Shown in pieces: positions 32,523-40,961 of a stretch of DNA of 64,000 bases. The stretch's first letter is position 1. Each line of letters starts with the position of its first letter. Made by a program: the position numbers and the translations under genes. The stretch spans positions 620,001 through 684,000 of the forward strand of contig CAXXUJ010000001.1 of assembly GCA_963677695.2 (NCBI GenBank), written 5' to 3'. Below the pieces are notes generated by a model, which was given only the letters and a program-made list of their open reading frames with translations, did no database searches and was not told the DNA's origin. This stretch comes from SABI01 sp963677695 (GTDB taxonomy: Bacteria; Spirochaetota; Spirochaetia; Sphaerochaetales; Sphaerochaetaceae).

Positions 32523-34244
32523 ATGAACAGGCCACAGAGAATGAAGGAGTTTGCAGAGCATATCATCACCCTCACCTATGAAGGTGAGTCGTACAAGGTG
32601 GTGCAGGGAACTTCGGTGGAGCAGTTTCTCACCCGTCACGCGAAGGATGAGAGGGTTTCCCTCCCCTACGGCAAGAACCCGGTGGTCGCGCTTCAGGTGA
32701 ACAATGAGGTGATGAGCATGGGAGAATCCCTCGTTGTCGACGGTGAGGTTGAACCTGTTCTGATGTTCTCGCCTATCGGCAAGAGGATGTACCGCCACAC
32801 GATCAGCTATCTGCTTGCCTATGCAAGCCGCCAGATCTTTCCCGAACGACGACTGGTGATCGGACATTCCCTCGGCAACGGCTTCTATTTCAATTTCGAA
32901 GGAATCTATCAGCTCACCAAGTCTGATATCGAAGCGCTCAAGATGAAGATGAGCGAGATCATCAGCTCATCCGTAACCATCCACCTCTACCTCGCCGCCT
33001 ACCGGCAGGCCATCGAATATTTTGACAAGATGGGCTTCACTGCAACGAAGAAGCTCCTCGAGTACAGAAACGACCCCTTCATACCTCTGTACGCCTGTGA
33101 CGACTTCCTCGATATCTCCTTTGAACCGCTCCTTCCCAACACCGCACTCGCTCCCCTGTGGGAGCTCCGTCCTTACGGAGATAGGGGCATGCTGCTGCGC
33201 TACCCCCTCAGCTCTGATTACACGACAATTCCCCCCTTCCACGACAACCCTCTCCTCTTTTCCGTCTTCAAGGAATCGAAGGAATGGGGAAGCATCCTCA
33301 AGGTTGACTGTCTCGGTGCAATGAACGACATCTGCGGGTCAGCGCACCTGAGAACCTTCATCAGAATGAATGAGAACCTGCAGCAGAAGAAGATCAACTC
33401 GATTGCAGAGCAGATCGTGAGAAAGAAGGGAGTGAAGGTGGTGTTTGTCGCCGGCCCCTCCTCGTCAGGGAAGACCACCTTCACCATGAGACTCGGCCTC
33501 CACCTGAGAATGCTCGGGTACCACCCCGTCCAGATATCACTCGACAACTACTACCGCTCCAAAGACAAGGCCCCTATAGACGAAGAAGGGAATATAGACC
33601 TGGAAGCCCTTGAAGCCCTCGACCTCGACCTCTTCAGAGAGAACATCAAAGACCTGTACGAAGGAAAGGAAGTACTCCCTCCCAGATTCGAATTCACAGG
33701 AGGGGGAACACGCTACTTCGACCTTCCCCCAGTATCACTCAAGGATGAAACGATCATCCTCATAGAGGGAATCCACGGCCTCAATCCCTCCCTGGTCCCT
33801 GACATCGATGCAGCGACTACCTTCAAGATATACATCTCTGCCCTCACACAGCTCAACCTGGATGACCATAACAGGATCAGCACCACAGACAACAGAATTT
33901 TGAGAAGGATAGTACGAGATTACCGTTACAGAGGAACAAGCGCACAGCAGACACTTGAGATGTGGCCTTCAGTGGAACGGGGGGAGAGCAGACACATCTT
34001 CCCCTTCCAGAACAAGGCAGATGTGATGATCAACTCAGCGTTGGAATATGAGCTGTCAGTCCTCAAGGCATTTGCCGAACCCCTTCTCAAGACCGTGAAA
34101 CCCGATGCCACCGAAGCCTATCCGACTGCAAGGAGACTGATTGCCTTCCTCGAGAACATCTATCCCATCAATCCTATGATGGTGCCATCAGAATCGCTTC
34201 TGAGAGAGTTCATCGGTGGAAGTGAATTCCACGGCGAGTGCTGA
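32523..34244 (+). CDS. Nucleoside (uridine) kinase with N-terminal TGS/ThrRS-like domains
   Basis: A protein of 573 residues. Residues 1-75 are a TGS-like beta-grasp ('EHIITLTYEGESYKVVQGTSVEQFL'). Residues about 90-270 resemble the threonyl-tRNA synthetase second additional domain, whose metal HxxxH is not intact ('MYRHTISYLLAYASRQIFP'). Residues about 295-490 are a phosphoribulokinase/uridine kinase P-loop domain with 'VAGPSSSGKTTFTMRL', 'SLDNYYRSKDK', 'IEGIHGLNP' and 'RRIVRDYRYRG'. Such fused kinases are common in spirochaetes and clostridia and probably salvage uridine or cytidine. AGGAGG lies 6 bases before the ATG at 32523. It is last in the operon with the two ADH-like genes. Confidence 0.85.
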   Translation: MNRPQRMKEFAEHIITLTYEGESYKVVQGTSVEQFLTRHAKDERVSLPYGKNPVVALQVNNEVMSMGESLVVDGEVEPVLMFSPIGKRMYRHTISYLLAYASRQIFPERRLVIGHSLGNGFYFNFEGIYQLTKSDIEALKMKMSEIISSSVTIHLYLAAYRQAIEYFDKMGFTATKKLLEYRNDPFIPLYACDDFLDISFEPLLPNTALAPLWELRPYGDRGMLLRYPLSSDYTTIPPFHDNPLLFSVFKESKEWGSILKVDCLGAMNDICGSAHLRTFIRMNENLQQKKINSIAEQIVRKKGVKVVFVAGPSSSGKTTFTMRLGLHLRMLGYHPVQISLDNYYRSKDKAPIDEEGNIDLEALEALDLDLFRENIKDLYEGKEVLPPRFEFTGGGTRYFDLPPVSLKDETIILIEGIHGLNPSLVPDIDAATTFKIYISALTQLNLDDHNRISTTDNRILRRIVRDYRYRGTSAQQTLEMWPSVERGESRHIFPFQNKADVMINSALEYELSVLKAFAEPLLKTVKPDATEAYPTARRLIAFLENIYPINPMMVPSESLLREFIGGSEFHGEC

Positions 34245-34430
34245 CAGAAACACATAATCCTCTCAAGCGAATATTCAATCCCGCATAGGTGTTCTTTCAT
34301 CCGTGGATACTTTCTGTTGCAGATTCACAGTTTGATGAAGAAGCTGCAAAAACTCTCCTTGCTCGGAATGCAGAATAGCCCCCTCCCCCGAATCAATTCT
34401 TCAGGAATGGAACGGAGGAGGTGAATTGGA

Positions 34431-35039
34431 TCAGACGTTGTAGATGTGCTTGTACTCTTCGAACAGGTTATGGACCTTGTAGCGGCACTTTCCGCACACA
34501 GTACCGAACTGAGTGATCTCCCTGAGTTCATCGAGTGTGGTGGCTTCCTTGTTCTTCACGAGTTCTTCTATTCTCTGGTCTGTAATTCCCTTACACTCGC
34601 AGATGATCTTTGCAACAGATCCCTTGAAGGGATTGTCACGTCCCTGCTTCTCCAGGTAGTCATCTATGGCTGCTCTCAGGGCCTTGTCACCGAGTACGGA
34701 ACAGTGGAACTTGTGCTGAGGAAGTCCTCCGAGGTGTTCGGTGATTGATTCCGGTGTGAGATGGTAGGCGTCATCGAGGGTCATGCCGATTGCGATTTCG
34801 CTCATCATCGAGGTGGAGGCGATTGCGCTCGCGCACCCGTAGGTCTGCCATTTGAGTGTCTTGATCGTGTCGTTTTCTACGGTGATACCGACTCTCATCT
34901 GATCTCCGCAGGCCATCGATCCGACCATTCCTTCACCGTCCGGTTCATAGGAATCATCATTCCAGAGGTTCTTCGGGTTCATGAAATGTTCTTTGACTGT
35001 ATCTGTATATACCCATGCAGGTGATTTCTGTGTACTCAT
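34431..35039 (-). CDS. nifU: NifU-like iron-sulfur scaffold with BFD-type [2Fe-2S] domain
   Basis: A protein of 202 residues. The IscU-type scaffold (about 8-130) has its three cysteines in 'SMACGDQM', 'YGCASAIAS' and 'FHCSVLGDKAL'. Residues about 145-195 form a bacterioferredoxin-like [2Fe-2S] domain, 'CECKGIT...FGTVCGKCR'. The C-terminal Nfu domain of full NifU proteins is missing, as in many anaerobes. The start overlaps the nifS stop by 4 bases. Together they assemble [Fe-S] clusters for the many cluster proteins of this organism. Confidence 0.93.
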   Translation of the reverse strand: MSTQKSPAWVYTDTVKEHFMNPKNLWNDDSYEPDGEGMVGSMACGDQMRVGITVENDTIKTLKWQTYGCASAIASTSMMSEIAIGMTLDDAYHLTPESITEHLGGLPQHKFHCSVLGDKALRAAIDDYLEKQGRDNPFKGSVAKIICECKGITDQRIEELVKNKEATTLDELREITQFGTVCGKCRYKVHNLFEEYKHIYNV

Positions 35040-36190
35040 CGTGTTGATATCTCCCTTATCCGCGCAATGATCGGCGGTAGTTTCTCAATGACGTAATCAA
35101 TATCTTCTTCACTTGTGTATCGTCCGAGACTGAAGCGGATCGAACCGTGAGCCAGTTCCACATCAAGTCCTGCGGCTAACAGGACCGGTGAAGGTTCGAG
35201 TGAACCGGTGGCACAGGCGCTGCCTGTGGAAACTGAGATCCCTTCAAAGTCGAGGTAGAGAAGAATCGATTCTCCCTCCGCCTGAGGGAAAGAAATATTC
35301 AGTGTTCCCGGAAGGCATCTTTCGGGGTGACCGTTCACATAGGTGTTTGCAACCTTCGCTTCAATCCCTTTCCTGAGCTTCTCTCTCAGCGCCCATTCGT
35401 GCTTGCTGTCCTTTTCCTGGTTCTTCATGGCAAGACGGGCCGCCTCTCCCATGCCGATGATCGACATATTGTTGTAGGTTCCTGCCCTCAGTCCGTCTTC
35501 CTGGTGTCCACCCTTCAGGTAGGTTCTGATGGGAGCACCTTCCTTGACGTACAGGGCACCCACGCCCTTGGGACCGTAGAATTTGTGTCCTGAAAGACTC
35601 AGGTAATCAACATCCCAGTCAACTGCGTCGACGGGAATCTTTCCGATCGCCTGAACGGCATCGGTGTGCATGAGGGCACCGGAGGCATGAGCGATCTCGG
35701 TAAGTTTCTTGATATCCATGATCGTTCCCGTCTCATTGTTCGCGCTCATGATCGAGACGAGGAGGACGGAATCATCAATGAGCTTTTCAAGCGCTGAGGG
35801 AAGTACCTCTCCGTTGATATCGACGGGGACATAGTCGACGCGGTAGCCCTGGGCACTCAGACTCTCTACTGTCTCTATGACAGCGGGGTGTTCCACCGTG
35901 CTCACAAGAATCCTGTTTCTCTCAGAACCCTCGTCAATGAGGGTCTTTGCGGTATAGAAGACCGCGTTATCTGATTCGGAACCGCCGCTGGTGAAGACGA
36001 TCTGTCCGCCCTCGCCATGAATCAGTTCGCTTACGGCAGACCGTGCATCTTCCACCGCCTCGGCTGCTGCCCTTCCCGCTGAGTGCATGCTTGAGGCGTT
36101 CCCGTACAGGTCGACCGCCTCGAACATGGCCTTTTTCACTTCAGGAGCTAGCTGAGTTGTTGCATTGTTATCTAAATAGACTGTTTTCAT
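35036..36190 (-). CDS. nifS: Cysteine desulfurase (NifS/IscS)
   Basis: A protein of 384 residues. It has 'VYLDNNATT' at the start, the PLP lysine in 'LSLSGHKFYGPKG' near residue 200, 'TSGGSESDNAV' near 66, and the persulfide cysteine in 'STGSACATGS' near 325. It supplies sulfur to the NifU scaffold encoded by the next gene (4-base overlap). No Rrf2/IscR-type regulator is adjacent. The 69 bases upstream contain an A-rich run but no clear promoter. Confidence 0.95.
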   Translation of the reverse strand: MKTVYLDNNATTQLAPEVKKAMFEAVDLYGNASSMHSAGRAAAEAVEDARSAVSELIHGEGGQIVFTSGGSESDNAVFYTAKTLIDEGSERNRILVSTVEHPAVIETVESLSAQGYRVDYVPVDINGEVLPSALEKLIDDSVLLVSIMSANNETGTIMDIKKLTEIAHASGALMHTDAVQAIGKIPVDAVDWDVDYLSLSGHKFYGPKGVGALYVKEGAPIRTYLKGGHQEDGLRAGTYNNMSIIGMGEAARLAMKNQEKDSKHEWALREKLRKGIEAKVANTYVNGHPERCLPGTLNISFPQAEGESILLYLDFEGISVSTGSACATGSLEPSPVLLAAGLDVELAHGSIRFSLGRYTSEEDIDYVIEKLPPIIARIREISTR

Positions 36191-36258
36191 CTGTAATAGT
36201 CACTCTCTTCAAAAAAAATAAAATCGATGGAGGGGAGAGGCTATACCTTCCCTGTCCA

Positions 36259-36615
36259 CTATAAAGCTGTCTGTGATTGAAGAGAGTCTGTCTCGTCCTC
36301 CCCTTCGGTATGGGACCGGGCGAAATAGATTTTACGTTTCGGAGCGAAACGGAGATGGCGTCTCTGGGCTTCCTGCACGTAGCCGCAGGAATCGGGAAGG
36401 TAGGAGGAGAACATAGCAGTGAACCGGGTGACCCTTCTGCACTCCTGATGGAGTCTCAGGCGGTCTTCATAGATACGGCACTGGTGGGTTGAAGAATCGA
36501 AATGGGGACAGGGAGCATCGAGGTTGTACACGACGGTATCACCCGCTATCACCTTTTCGTGACAGCAGAGACCACATCGGTTACATGTATTCTCCCATTT
36601 ATTCGATAACTTCAT
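36259..36615 (-). CDS. YkgJ-type cysteine-cluster protein
   Basis: A protein of 118 residues. The cluster-like motif 'CNRCGLCCHEK' near residue 12 is followed by cysteines in 'APCPHFDSSTHQCRIYEDR', the standard YkgJ/UPF0153 arrangement that binds zinc or an iron-sulfur cluster. The start at 36615 overlaps the end of surE by 17 bases and has AGGAAGAG just upstream. Function of the family is unknown. Confidence 0.83.
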   Translation of the reverse strand: MKLSNKWENTCNRCGLCCHEKVIAGDTVVYNLDAPCPHFDSSTHQCRIYEDRLRLHQECRRVTRFTAMFSSYLPDSCGYVQEAQRRHLRFAPKRKIYFARSHTEGEDETDSLQSQTAL

Positions 36616-37438
36616 TCTCTTCCTTCTCCAGCATATCCTGTAATACCATGGATACAGCTTCGTCTGCAACAGGTTGGACCTTCACTGGAGTAACACTGAT
36701 GAAATGCGCACCCAAGAGGGTATAATCCGCTTCCGCGAAATCTTCATCCAGGATGGGGGGATCAACGCTCTTCAGAGAATACTCCTCCATGCTGTGCACC
36801 CCTTCTTCTCCGTAGGCCAGTCCGATCTGTGTCTGCTCGGCATCGAAGCTGGTGTTCTTATCACCTGTGTGTTTCTCCACTACATCAAGATACTTAAGTT
36901 TTCCGATACCGCCAACCTTCCACATCCCGTTATCGAGAGGCGGTATGTTGATATTCAGTAACACTTTTGCATTACAGAGGGGAATGAACTGTTCAAGGTG
37001 GTCTCTGAGGAACTCGGCTCCGCGTACATAGGGCTCCCTCTGATCGGGTGAGTAGGGGCGTGCCGAGATGGCTATGGCAGGATAGCCTCTGAGGGCGGCC
37101 TCGCTGGCCGCTCCGACCGTCCCTGAGTAGAGGATGTCGGTGGATGCATTGTAACCGTGGTTGATCCCGCTGACAACGACATCGGGTTTGATGGGAATCA
37201 CTCCTGCTGCGAGTCCGTAGAGAATGGAGTCACAGGGTGTTCCACTGCAGTGGTAATGGCGCTCACCGTAACGGTGAATCTTGAGGCGTCCCTTCAGTGT
37301 CATCGCATGGGAAAAGGCGCTCCTCTCCCCGCTGGGTGCACACACCCAGACCTCGTGGCCTGCTTCACTGAGAACCTGTTCTAAAATCGTTATGCCTGTT
37401 GCCTGGTATCCGTCATCATTGGTCAGAAGAATCTTCAT
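36599..37438 (-). CDS. surE: 5'/3'-nucleotidase SurE
   Basis: A protein of 279 residues. The dimetal site is visible: 'ILLTNDDGYQATGI' at residues 3-16, the serine of 'GERSAFSHAMT' near 40 and 'VVSGINHGYNASTDILYSGTVGAA' near residue 90. SurE hydrolyses nucleoside monophosphates and helps stress survival. It overlaps the galactokinase-like gene upstream by 23 bases and the YkgJ-type gene downstream by 17 bases, a tightly packed operon. Confidence 0.94.
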   Translation of the reverse strand: MKILLTNDDGYQATGITILEQVLSEAGHEVWVCAPSGERSAFSHAMTLKGRLKIHRYGERHYHCSGTPCDSILYGLAAGVIPIKPDVVVSGINHGYNASTDILYSGTVGAASEAALRGYPAIAISARPYSPDQREPYVRGAEFLRDHLEQFIPLCNAKVLLNINIPPLDNGMWKVGGIGKLKYLDVVEKHTGDKNTSFDAEQTQIGLAYGEEGVHSMEEYSLKSVDPPILDEDFAEADYTLLGAHFISVTPVKVQPVADEAVSMVLQDMLEKEENEVIE

Positions 37439-38591
37439 GCGTCAATCGTACGATCTTCAGCTCGCCCGTGGGAATAAACCGTTTCACCTCAGGTCTGAAG
37501 CCGAAAATATGCTCGTACTCCTCCATGCGTTCAGCATACGAGGAAATCGCATCTTCTTCAATAAGGACGATGAGAGAGCCTACATCTCCACCTGCGATCA
37601 TCACTGCACCGTAACTCTGCATCGTCTCTGACGAACGTTTGGTGAGCCAGTCGATCTCGGGACAGCTGATCTCGAAACCGTCTCTCAAGCCCACCTGAAT
37701 CCGTGAGAGCACCTTTCCGTACTGAGGATAAAGACTCTGGGAGAGGAGATTCTTCGCCTCCAGAGTCAGTTTCGATTCGGTAAGGACATAGGAGACCAGG
37801 CGCTTCTCATCTTCACTGAGATGCTCGGTCATCTCCTTTTCCTCATCACTCTCCAAGTCCCTGAGACACTTTCTCGGAAGTGCATCGGCAATGGCGAGGA
37901 AGGCTTCGTTGCATTCCTGACGCCGCAGTTCTACTTCCTCCTTGAAGGCCTGAGGGCTTATCTTGCTCTCAATCAGGAGCGTTGCAACGGAGGAATCAGT
38001 ATCGAGAGGAATATATTCCATCGAGAGATGCTGTACATCGAAGAAGAGGTAGGTGTTGTCACGTACATTGAGCATGGCAAGGAAGCGTCCGATCCGTGCC
38101 GGCTCTCCCACGAACTGGGTGATTGCAGTGTAGGCGATATGGGCGCAGTCTTCACCGCTCAGGCCGAACTCGAAGAGTTCATTGCATGCAAGGGCGACAG
38201 AGAGCGCTATGGAACAGCGCAGGGTCTGTGACTCATTGATGAGCACTTCCCCTGAGAACGTGATATTGAATCCCTTGGGATGGTAGCCCCTGAGGTTGAA
38301 GATGGAGAGGACTCCCTTGATATAATTCGCCCATCTGTCTTCACGCCGATACTTGAGATTGAGGAGATTTATCCTCTTGCGTTCTTCGAGGGGAGCGAGG
38401 AACGCCCTCACCGACTGATCCTTCCTGAGGGAGTAGGTACTGAGAAGCATACGGCCGCTGGCCGCATAGATCGAGTACCCGGAACAGTAGTTCGCATACT
38501 CTCCGACGATCGTATAGACGCCCGGGAGATATACAGCTATAGAAGGAGAGGTATTGTATTCTTTCGTATGCACATGTCGTAATTCGTTCAT
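37416..38591 (-). CDS. Degenerate galactokinase-like (GHMP family) protein
   Basis: A protein of 391 residues with the galactokinase fold order. Motif 1, normally GRVNLIGEHTDYNGG, reads 'PGVYTIVGEYANYCSGY' near residue 24. Motif 2, the phosphate loop GLSSSA, is replaced by 'NESQTLRCSIALSVA' near 118. Motif 3 reads 'GAVMIAGGDVGS' near 345. Loss of the Ser/Gly-rich loop and of the sugar-binding Asp suggests it no longer phosphorylates galactose. The gene overlaps surE by 23 bases, which argues for a retained cellular role. Confidence 0.7.
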   Translation of the reverse strand: MNELRHVHTKEYNTSPSIAVYLPGVYTIVGEYANYCSGYSIYAASGRMLLSTYSLRKDQSVRAFLAPLEERKRINLLNLKYRREDRWANYIKGVLSIFNLRGYHPKGFNITFSGEVLINESQTLRCSIALSVALACNELFEFGLSGEDCAHIAYTAITQFVGEPARIGRFLAMLNVRDNTYLFFDVQHLSMEYIPLDTDSSVATLLIESKISPQAFKEEVELRRQECNEAFLAIADALPRKCLRDLESDEEKEMTEHLSEDEKRLVSYVLTESKLTLEAKNLLSQSLYPQYGKVLSRIQVGLRDGFEISCPEIDWLTKRSSETMQSYGAVMIAGGDVGSLIVLIEEDAISSYAERMEEYEHIFGFRPEVKRFIPTGELKIVRLTHEDSSDQ

Positions 38592-38635
38592 AGCTTTCCT
38601 GTCCCTATTTTATTTTACCCTCCCCTTTATTGCAA

Positions 38636-38676
38636 CAAAAAAGAGACTACCGTCATATTTCGACGATAGCCCCTCT
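38636..38676 (-). terminator. Rho-independent terminator after rpmE
   Basis: On the minus strand: AGAGGGGCTATCGTC and GACGGTAGTCTCT form a stem with some G-U pairs around the loop GAAATAT, followed by six T. It lies 25 bases after the L31 stop and separates it from the GHMP-surE operon. Confidence 0.8.
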
Positions 38677-38700
38677 TCATTATCTTTACAGAATATGTTC

Positions 38701-38907
38701 TTAGTTTTCTTTGATGCCGTACTTTCTCTTGAACCTTTCGACACGACCGGTGGTGTCGACGAGCTTCTGAGTACCGGTAAAGAACGGGTGACAAGCACTG
38801 CAGATTTCTACATCGAGCTTCTTGCTTGTTGACTTGGTTTCGAACGTGTTTCCGCAAGCACAGGTCACGGTTGTCAGTTCATATTTGGGATGGATTCCCT
38901 CTTTCAT
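38701..38907 (-). CDS. rpmE: 50S ribosomal protein L31
   Basis: A protein of 68 residues, normal length. 'HPKYELTTVTCACGNTFETKST' near the start and 'EICSACHPFFTG' near residue 33 give the CxC and CxxC zinc ligands of the zinc-containing (C+) L31 form. It lies just downstream of rho, a common bacterial arrangement. Confidence 0.96.
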   Translation of the reverse strand: MKEGIHPKYELTTVTCACGNTFETKSTSKKLDVEICSACHPFFTGTQKLVDTTGRVERFKRKYGIKEN

Positions 38908-38932
38908 ATTAATGCCTCCACATATATCTGGT

Positions 38933-38966
38933 ATCCTCTGCTACGATCTGTGTCTTGACAGAGGAT
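38933..38966 (-). terminator. Hairpin between rho and rpmE
   Basis: ATCCTCTG/CAGAGGAT, 8-base perfect stem with an 18-base loop. No T tract follows on the minus strand. It may be an attenuator, a structured leader of rpmE, or a site of L31 or Rho autoregulation. Confidence 0.35.
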
Positions 38967-38986
38967 TGCTTTAAAATTCATCCGTT

Positions 38987-40825
38987 CTACATCATAGAAG
39001 TGTTCATGGAACGTAGAAACGCCTCATTATTCTTTGTTTTCTTCATTTTGTCAACAAGGAACTCAGTCATCTCGATATCTTCCATAGGATTGATCGCATT
39101 TCTCAGTGCCCAGATCTTCATGTTCTCATCTGCTGCAAGGAGAAGGTCTTCACGACGTGTTCCGCTCTTCTTGATATTGATCGCAGGGTAGAGACGGCGC
39201 TCTGCCATACGTCTGTCGAGAACGATTTCGTTGTTACCTGTTCCCTTGAATTCTTCGAAGATAACTTCATCCATCCTGCTTCCCGTTTCGATGAGGGCGT
39301 TGGCGATGATCGTAAGCGATCCGCCGTGCTCGATATTTCTCGCGGCTCCGAGGAATCTCTTCGGTCGGTGAAGGGCGTTGGAGTCGACACCACCGCTGAG
39401 GATCTTTCCGCTTGCCGGTACTGTCTGGTTGTAGGCACGTGCTAAGCGGGTGATGTTATCGAGGAGGATGACAACGTCTCTTTTGTGTTCGACCAGGCGC
39501 TTTGCCTTCTCGATCACCATCTCCGCGACGGTTACGTGACGGGAGGCCTGTTCATCGAAGGTTGATGCGATGACTTCACCCTTGACTGTCCGTCTCATGT
39601 CGGTCACTTCCTCAGGACGTTCGTCGATAAGAAGAACCATCAGGTAGACTTCAGGATGGTTTGCTGTGATCGCGTTCGCGATCTTCTGCATCAGGATCGT
39701 CTTACCTGCACGGGGAGGGGCGACGATAAGTGAGCGCTGTCCCTTTCCGATCGGTGCGAACAGGTTGATGATACGTGTCGAGATATCGGGATCCTCGGTC
39801 TCGAGGTTGAGTCTTGAATCGGGGTAGAGAGGGGTGAGAGAGTCGAAGGAGGCACGGATACGTGCAGCTTCGGGGGGATCGTAGTTGATCGATTCTATCC
39901 TGATCATGGCGAAGTAGCGCTCGGCATCCTTCGGGGGACGGATCTGGCATCTTACCGTATCACCGGTCTTCAGTGAAAGACTCTTTACCTGGGAAATGGA
40001 GATGTAGATGTCTTCAGATCCGCTCAGGTAGTTGTTGTAGGGGGAACGGAGGAAACCGTATCCGTCGGGAAGGATCTCGAGGGAACCGAAAGCCATGATG
40101 ACGCCGCCGGCGTTGGTGTGGGCTTTGAGTATCTCGACGATCAGCTCCTGCTTCTTGAGATCAAGGATCAGGCTCTCTTCAAGGTTGAAATCCCTTGAGC
40201 GTCGACGAAGCTCCGGAAGTGTAAGGACAGAAAGGTCATTCACTGTAAGTGAATGAACTTCAGGGTCGGCAACGTAGAGTTCCACATTGGAATTCTCCTG
40301 GGAGTTCCTGTTGTTGTTCTTCCTGTTCTTTGAAAAGTTATTATTATTGTTGTTGTTATTCTTCTGTCTGTTGTTGTTTTTCTGTCTTCCCTGCTGTCTT
40401 CGGGAATTGTTGTTCGAAGGTCCGCCCTGGTTCTGTCTGGGTGCCTTGGGTTCCGGCTGCGGCTCTGAAACAGGTTCAGGTGCACTTGTCTTCTGCTCGG
40501 GAGCAGCTTCTGCAGGTGCAGGAGCAGCCTCGGGGGCAGCAGGAGCTGCAGGTTCTGCCGCGGCTGATGCAGCCGCCTTTTCAGCATCTTTCGCCTTTGC
40601 GGTTTTCGCCTTTGGAGGTCTTCCCCTCCTTTTAGGTGCTGCAGGTGCCTCATCTGAAGCTTTGTCAGCTGCGGGAGCTTCTGCTTTGACTACCTTTTCA
40701 GGGCTCTCTGTTTCTACACTCTTTTTCACCACTACACGCTTGGCGGGTTTTGCAGGCTCTGCAGCCTGGCTCTGTTGGGGTTCAGCCTCAAACAGCTGTG
40801 GCCCGCTTTCATACTCTGATGTCAT
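38987..40825 (-). CDS. rho: Transcription termination factor Rho with long low-complexity N terminus
   Basis: A protein of 612 residues, about 190 longer than E. coli Rho. Residues 1 to about 130 are Ala/Pro/Lys/Glu-rich, and residues about 135-180 are Asn/Gln/Arg-rich with a run of eight Asn. The conserved part follows: Rho_N ('LTLPELRRRSRDFNL'), the S1-like RNA-binding domain ('GYGFLRSP'), Walker A 'VAPPRAGKT' and the hexamer ATPase with 'LLIDERPEEVTDM'. It terminates transcription at unstructured C-rich RNA. Many operons here end without strong intrinsic terminators, which fits heavy use of Rho. The Asn-rich insert is prion-like or RNA-binding in character. Confidence 0.95.
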   Translation of the reverse strand: MTSEYESGPQLFEAEPQQSQAAEPAKPAKRVVVKKSVETESPEKVVKAEAPAADKASDEAPAAPKRRGRPPKAKTAKAKDAEKAAASAAAEPAAPAAPEAAPAPAEAAPEQKTSAPEPVSEPQPEPKAPRQNQGGPSNNNSRRQQGRQKNNNRQKNNNNNNNNFSKNRKNNNRNSQENSNVELYVADPEVHSLTVNDLSVLTLPELRRRSRDFNLEESLILDLKKQELIVEILKAHTNAGGVIMAFGSLEILPDGYGFLRSPYNNYLSGSEDIYISISQVKSLSLKTGDTVRCQIRPPKDAERYFAMIRIESINYDPPEAARIRASFDSLTPLYPDSRLNLETEDPDISTRIINLFAPIGKGQRSLIVAPPRAGKTILMQKIANAITANHPEVYLMVLLIDERPEEVTDMRRTVKGEVIASTFDEQASRHVTVAEMVIEKAKRLVEHKRDVVILLDNITRLARAYNQTVPASGKILSGGVDSNALHRPKRFLGAARNIEHGGSLTIIANALIETGSRMDEVIFEEFKGTGNNEIVLDRRMAERRLYPAINIKKSGTRREDLLLAADENMKIWALRNAINPMEDIEMTEFLVDKMKKTKNNEAFLRSMNTSMM

Positions 40826-40888
40826 TGATTACTCCAAACGATTGTTTCGTTGAAAAGGATGCTCTGCACGCAAAATAAACTGTCATTG

Positions 40889-40894
40889 ATTATA
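40889..40894 (-). promoter_or_regulatory. Probable -10 box of rho
   Basis: TATAAT on the minus strand, 63 bases before the rho start codon. No convincing -35 box lies 16-18 bases upstream. The long leader would be typical for a gene that attenuates itself. Confidence 0.35.
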
Positions 40895-40942
40895 ATTGTT
40901 GAATAAATAACTAAGGAATCTAACGTTGCGCTACAGATATGG

Positions 40943-40961
40943 GGCATCCCCTTAGGATGCC
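40943..40961 (-). terminator. Hairpin directly after cinA
   Basis: GGCATCC/GGATGCC stem of 7 with a 5-base loop begins one base after the cinA stop codon. No T tract follows, so termination may need Rho. Confidence 0.4.

Noticed and set aside
34245..34430. Intergenic stretch between the nucleoside kinase and nifU
   Set aside because: Searched for a terminator or small RNA. A C-rich run is present, but no clear hairpin or promoter was found, so nothing is annotated.
40287..40853. A long Leu/Phe/Ala-rich plus-strand frame opposite the rho N terminus
   Set aside because: Its composition is the mirror of the Asn/Lys/Ala-rich codons of Rho, a known cause of false membrane-like frames.
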